Made by a program: the position numbers and the translations under genes. The notes under the pieces were generated by a model, which ran no database searches, had not been told where the DNA came from, and saw nothing but the letters and a program-made list of their open reading frames with translations. From Gonatopus flavifemur (lineage: Eukaryota > Arthropoda > Insecta > Hymenoptera > Dryinidae): a stretch of 64,000 nt of DNA. The DNA is taken from the NCBI GenBank assembly GCA_018340375.1, contig JAFFJZ010000006.1, positions 14,216,001 to 14,280,000 of the forward strand, given 5' to 3'. This document shows, in pieces, positions 59,820-64,000 of the stretch (its first letter is position 1; every line of letters begins with the position of its first letter).

Positions 59820-59990
59820 TATTCTTTATTAAGTATTAATGATTTTTCATTGTTATTCGAATAAAATTTTACAAAAAGTGGACCGTTTTGTCTATATTAT
59901 GCATTTAAGAAAACCTCTAAAATTTTAAGAAATATTCTCAAATTTTCATTAAAGGTTACTATATTTTCAACCTGCATTTTTCTCCGTGTA

Positions 59991-62901
59991 CGTCCAGCAT
60001 CTATGAATCCAAGTGATAATATTTCATGACGATCAATTAAATGTCCGCATTCTTCATCAATTCCAAAAGAGACAGAGAGTACGAAACATTCGACAATTCG
60101 ATAAACGTATCGATTCTATCTCGCGGATATCTTTTTTCCTCGGCGTTCGTTTGTAATACGTATCGATGCAATTTTCATTCCCACCTATTCTACAATTTCG
60201 CCGAATAATGTCGGACTCACTCGATTCGAGGGGGTACGTACTCGAGTTAACGACTTCATCTGGTGGGGCTGCAGTGGTACATTTTAGCGACCGAAGAAGA
60301 GAAGGAGCGACAGCATGGAAGCCTTGTCAGCTGTAGACGTTGTGGAAGAGAATTGGGAACCTGACAAGAAAGGCTTCCCTCCTCTCTTCCTCTTTACGTA
60401 CAAGCACGAAATGGTTTGTCGATTGGGGTAAAGAGAAGGAGGAGAACAGGAAAGGGAAACGAGTTTTCGAAAATTAATTAATTCATTCATTCATTAGGAG
60501 AACCAATATTGTTTCAACCTTCGAGCCGTTTCGCACGATGCCAAGGATATTGGTAGATTATAGGTGTACAATTTAGGACGATGTTACACGGATGCACGAT
60601 ATCTCATATCTTTCCTGTTGAACAACTTCCCTAGGAGAAATCACTCCAGTCCCAGAGTATGTTATTCTATTCACGGTATATTTTTTTTCATTCTTAAATA
60701 TCTGCGGCTGACTATCACACACATTTTTCACTGATTTTTCACAGTAGTTACGCTACGAGTTACGAACTACACACGTCCCCTGTATATCAGTCACAAATTC
60801 TTTTTCCATCGATAAATCAATCTAAATTCTAATCCCACATATATTTCATTGATACTAAATAAATATTTCATCAAAGTGAAGGCTCCTTATTTGACAACCA
60901 CCCCTAATGTAACCAACGATTCCAACGTTTCAAACGAACAATTGTACAAGTCAATTCCAAGCCTATGCTAGTTGATTCAGTCGTTTTAATCGATGAACCG
61001 ATATATTTGGTCAATTGTTCAAAAACGGTTAACCGCGCATCCTCATTTTCCGCACTACATAAACGACGGCAGTTTATATACTTCCCGTGGATTCGATAAT
61101 TTCCCTGCCACCGACAAATCAGAGTACAGATACCTACTATATATACTGCGGTTGTAACGCGTATATTCTTGTCGTTTTTATCCTTCTCCGGCCACCAAAT
61201 TGATGTTCTGACACAACACGAGCGTTTTCATTTTATCAAAGCCAGTATATGTTCGATATGAATGATCATTTCAACGAAAACCGATTTTCCAAAATCATAG
61301 TTTAGTATTTTCATACGAGAAGTTGATAAAAATGTACAAATATAGAGAGGATACAAGTGATACAACTGAAGCAAATGTGATTACATTGAATATGCCGGAG
61401 GGATATAAGATTGAAAAGAGTATAGCGGGAACCTTTCGGCATATACGTTCTTCCAGAAAGGTTAGAAGTGGAATGTTGGGAGTGGAAGTTGGAATAGAAA
61501 ACGGGATGGGGTAAGATTCGTTGCACACAATGCACGAGATTCCGTCCGGTCCATCGGAAGTCCCGTCGCGTTTCCATAGGCAGCTATTAGGACGTGGAAG
61601 CGAGGGGTCCAGGGTGAAGTAACTCAGCGGGACTGGGAGCTAAAGGCACAAGAACCAAGTCTATATACGGAAGAGGGTCGTCGAGGGATAAGTAAAGCGG
61701 ATAATTTGTCTAGCGTCGTCTTCTTCCTCTTCTCTCTTCCTTTTCTGTTGCCGTTGCCTCTTCTTTTCTTCGACTTTCGATATTCGAATTCTCAGAAAAG
61801 CAGGACAATCTCGTACCTCTGCACCGAATTACAATTAGATATTGGATATTCGTATGTAATTTCATCGAGGATCTTTCCTCGAAATATGAAATCTCTTTGT
61901 ATTCCAAACGGCATGGATGTCTCATATTTTTCTATATTTCATATATTCGTGATATTAAAAAAAAAATTCTATTTCTCCTTTCGCAAACAGAATTCGAATT
62001 ATAAAACACATCAAACGAAACGAATCGAATGAATTCGATTATTTATATTCTTATCACGCTTTTGACAGGCCACCGAGTAAACTACCTTTAATTAATTAGG
62101 TTCGTTGAAATCCGATTAAAGATAAACGACGGTCTTCATCATATCGCCGTGAAAAGAGCTTTATGAGAAAAATCTTTAAAGGAACAAGAAAGTAAATGAA
62201 GATGTACGTGTAGACAAGGAGAAGCGAGTGAGAGAGAGAGAGAGAGAGAGACTCGATGTAACCCCCGCGATGGTAGTGAGAAAAGAGAGTTCTCGCCGAG
62301 GGGCAACTAAAATGTACTTAGCCGAGAGGTTAAAAGGTGGAAAGTCATCGCGTGATCGTGGGACGTTATTCTGAAGTACATAACACACAACCACAGCAAA
62401 GAGTCGGTCTCTCCAAACAAGGGCGGTTGGTTTTCTCTTTGGGTAGATGAGAGACGGTGTTCAGAATTCAAGGCGCTTCTTGGTACTTACGTTTGTGCAT
62501 GTGGTGGATATATATATATATTATGTATGTGCGTTTACACAAGTAGCGAAAATGTCAGAACTTCCAAGTGCCAAGTTGAAATTTCAAGATAAAACAAAGA
62601 ACACTTCGGAGTAATCTTAATCAGTGTCTTTAATATTCCAATTGATGTTTGTACTCTTGTACGGGAGAGTTACAAGTCTTTTGACGATATACCATGTTTG
62701 AGTTTCATTCCATCCAGCGGGAGGATTTTCAACAATGATTAGAAATTATTATCAACTCCGTAGGTGTGTATACGTATATAAATCCTGTATCACGCAACGA
62801 GCACGTATTAATGATCGTATTGGATAGGTGTAAGTACGATTGTCAACACAAAGCAATTTTGGCACGAGTTACACGGTTGGAAGTAACGACCCCGCCGCAC
62901 T
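59991..62901. other. unique-looking non-coding DNA
   Basis: No gene supported. (GA)n at 62229-62252 and (TA)n at 62507-62521. A TATATAAAT box-like sequence at 62776-62784 lies 118 bp upstream of the small ORF at 62902. Confidence 0.4.
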
Positions 62902-63150
62902 ATGCCGTTTCAAATCTTTATTGCCCTTCTTATTTATTTTTCCACGATATTTATGCTACGATACGCGACGCAATACGAGCAGTCACCGACAAAATTGCCT
63001 GGAGACGAGACTCTTAAACGAGCTGGGAAAACGTATATAAGTCTTGGGGAGCAGCAGTCCGAGTACGAGCACCCAGCCATAGAGTACGTCGGCCTGAAAG
63101 TGATACATAAACCAGGCATGTATCGGAAATCAAAAGATAAAAAAAACTAG
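62902..63150 (+). CDS. candidate small membrane-anchored or secreted protein, unknown
   Basis: An 82-codon frame, the only non-transposon ORF here with a protein-like layout. Residues 2-19 form a clean hydrophobic segment (PFQIFIALLIYFSTIFML), followed by a charged, Gln/Glu/Lys-rich hydrophilic domain ending in K-S-K-D-K-K-N. That would be a signal peptide or a single membrane anchor. A TATA-like sequence lies upstream (62776) and GC content rises locally. Against it: the start context is ordinary, two other plus frames and a minus frame are open over the same bases, and I recognise no family. It may be an exon of a larger gene or chance. Confidence 0.25.
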   Translation: MPFQIFIALLIYFSTIFMLRYATQYEQSPTKLPGDETLKRAGKTYISLGEQQSEYEHPAIEYVGLKVIHKPGMYRKSKDKKN

Positions 63151-64000
63151 AAGATGAGGTATGAAAATGTCATAAAGATCAATTCTTATCGTTTTTCCTT
63201 TCCTTTTTGTATTCAACGATATTCTTCGTGTCGTATCGGATTTTCTTTGGTCTTCTTCAGCATTGCTGCAGGTTAATTGCTTCCAGTACGATACAGGAAG
63301 GTTTCCGTAGTTTTTTTTTACAGTAAGTAGGTACACGGAGAAATATTTATTTGTAAAATTAACTCCACAACAGTAGTCAAACTTTTCAAGTAAATTTGAC
63401 ATAATGTTTGTTATAACTCACACGTTCTACCCGAGTAAAAATAGTCTGATCTCCCATTGATCAATAATTGATCACATAAAGATTAGTTTTCAAGAGTATA
63501 GCTTCTGCTCGAATCCCATACCAATATGGTCATGAATTCATTGGAATCACATTGGTTAACCAGATACAATTAGGTATGGCTCAAGTCCAGGTAAAAGGAA
63601 CAATGAAATATTCTGCATATATGCTGTTCAACTGGGGTGAGATTGATATTTTTGAAGTGAAATATAGCAGGATTTCAACGAAAATATATACTCTCCATAG
63701 TTTTACGACATGAGTAATGCGATTGATATTCATTTGAAGTATGGAACGTGTCGATGGTCATTCGAAAGGAAGAATGAACTTTGCAAGATGCAATCGAGCG
63801 TTTCCCAGGGCTGTAGGAGACTGCGAATGGAGTTTGTGTCAAAACCGGAATTATTCCACGAGGTCCGTCAAGAGTCGCGTCGAAATCCACCAAAAGTAAT
63901 TTCTCCCTAACTTCATATAGACTTTGGATGTACTTCTGAGAGATCTCATTTTTCAGAAAGTCCGTCAAAAGTCGCCCTTGAGTACACCATGAGTTGAACA
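63151..64000. other. non-coding DNA, no feature assigned
   Basis: A single CACGGAGAAATATTTATTTG end preceded by TA at 63332-63333 has no partner inside the window. The 97-codon minus frame at 63675-63968 has no domain. Confidence 0.4.

Larger units (their letters stand above)
59255..59988. mobile_element. 734-bp CACGGAGAAA-ended hairpin with two nested hairpins, TA duplication
   Basis: Left end CACGGAGAAAAATGTAGGTC, right end the complement of CACGGAGAAAAATGCAGGTT. The arms run about 130 bp (AAAATATAGTAA.CTTTAAT, TTTGAGAATATTTCTT, AATGCATAATA). TA at 59253-59254 and 59989-59990. Both arms stop at AATAAAGAATA, the position where inner elements 59400-59511 and 59521-59819 lie. Confidence 0.85.

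Noticed and set aside
62229..62252. (GA)n tract as a GAGA-factor regulatory element
   Set aside because: Dinucleotide tracts of this kind occur throughout the window without nearby genes; no promoter evidence.

Overview
The window looks like 64 kb of an AT-rich insect nuclear genome with no recognisable host gene. Three things point to an insect: a degraded irritans-type mariner, two Jockey/CR1-like LINE fragments of one broad family, and many imperfect (CGT/ACG)n, (TA)n and (GA)n microsatellites. The density of small CACTG-ended and hAT-type inverted-repeat elements would suit a hymenopteran, but that is a guess. The open frames outside the transposons are short, lack domains, and usually sit on low-complexity or palindromic DNA. 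The best non-transposon candidate is a small membrane-anchored or secreted ORF at 62902-63150, with low confidence.

Layout. 0.6-1.1 kb: hAT-type nonautonomous element with a second miniature inverted-repeat element (MITE) inside it. 2.4-6.4 kb: a mariner holding a separate MITE plus a three-deep nest (TIR element, then a pogo-like element, then a LINE). 6.4-12.1 kb: unique-looking DNA. 12.15-13.99 kb: a degenerate minisatellite bounded by inverted repeats made of its own monomer, with a 206-bp hAT MITE inserted in it. 14.5-14.7 kb: hairpin. 19.4-19.7 kb and 21.1-22.7 kb: clustered and nested palindromic MITEs. 23.4-26.3 kb: three MITEs and a second LINE. 29.6-35.1 kb: dense MITE and fold-back cluster, with several exact 8-bp or 2-bp target-site duplications. 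37.6-43.1 kb and 56.6-58.3 kb: two inverted copies of one 1.64-kb element (called Element X here); the first copy is expanded to about 5.5 kb by nested insertions. 46.8, 52.4-54.2, 54.4-55.0, 58.4-59.1 and 59.3-60.0 kb: further TIR and fold-back elements. The remainder is featureless apart from simple repeats.

The nests give a relative insertion order, and several insertions have an empty site visible in the same window (the paralogous copy, or the opposite arm of the same hairpin). These fix the element ends and duplications directly. The most interesting pattern is that elements ending in CACTG or CACGG are flanked by a duplicated dinucleotide that is always pyrimidine-purine (TA, CA, TG or CG). 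The second is the satellite at 12.15-13.99 kb, whose repeat unit matches its own terminal inverted repeat. All coordinates were read by eye, so element ends are exact only where a duplication is quoted.
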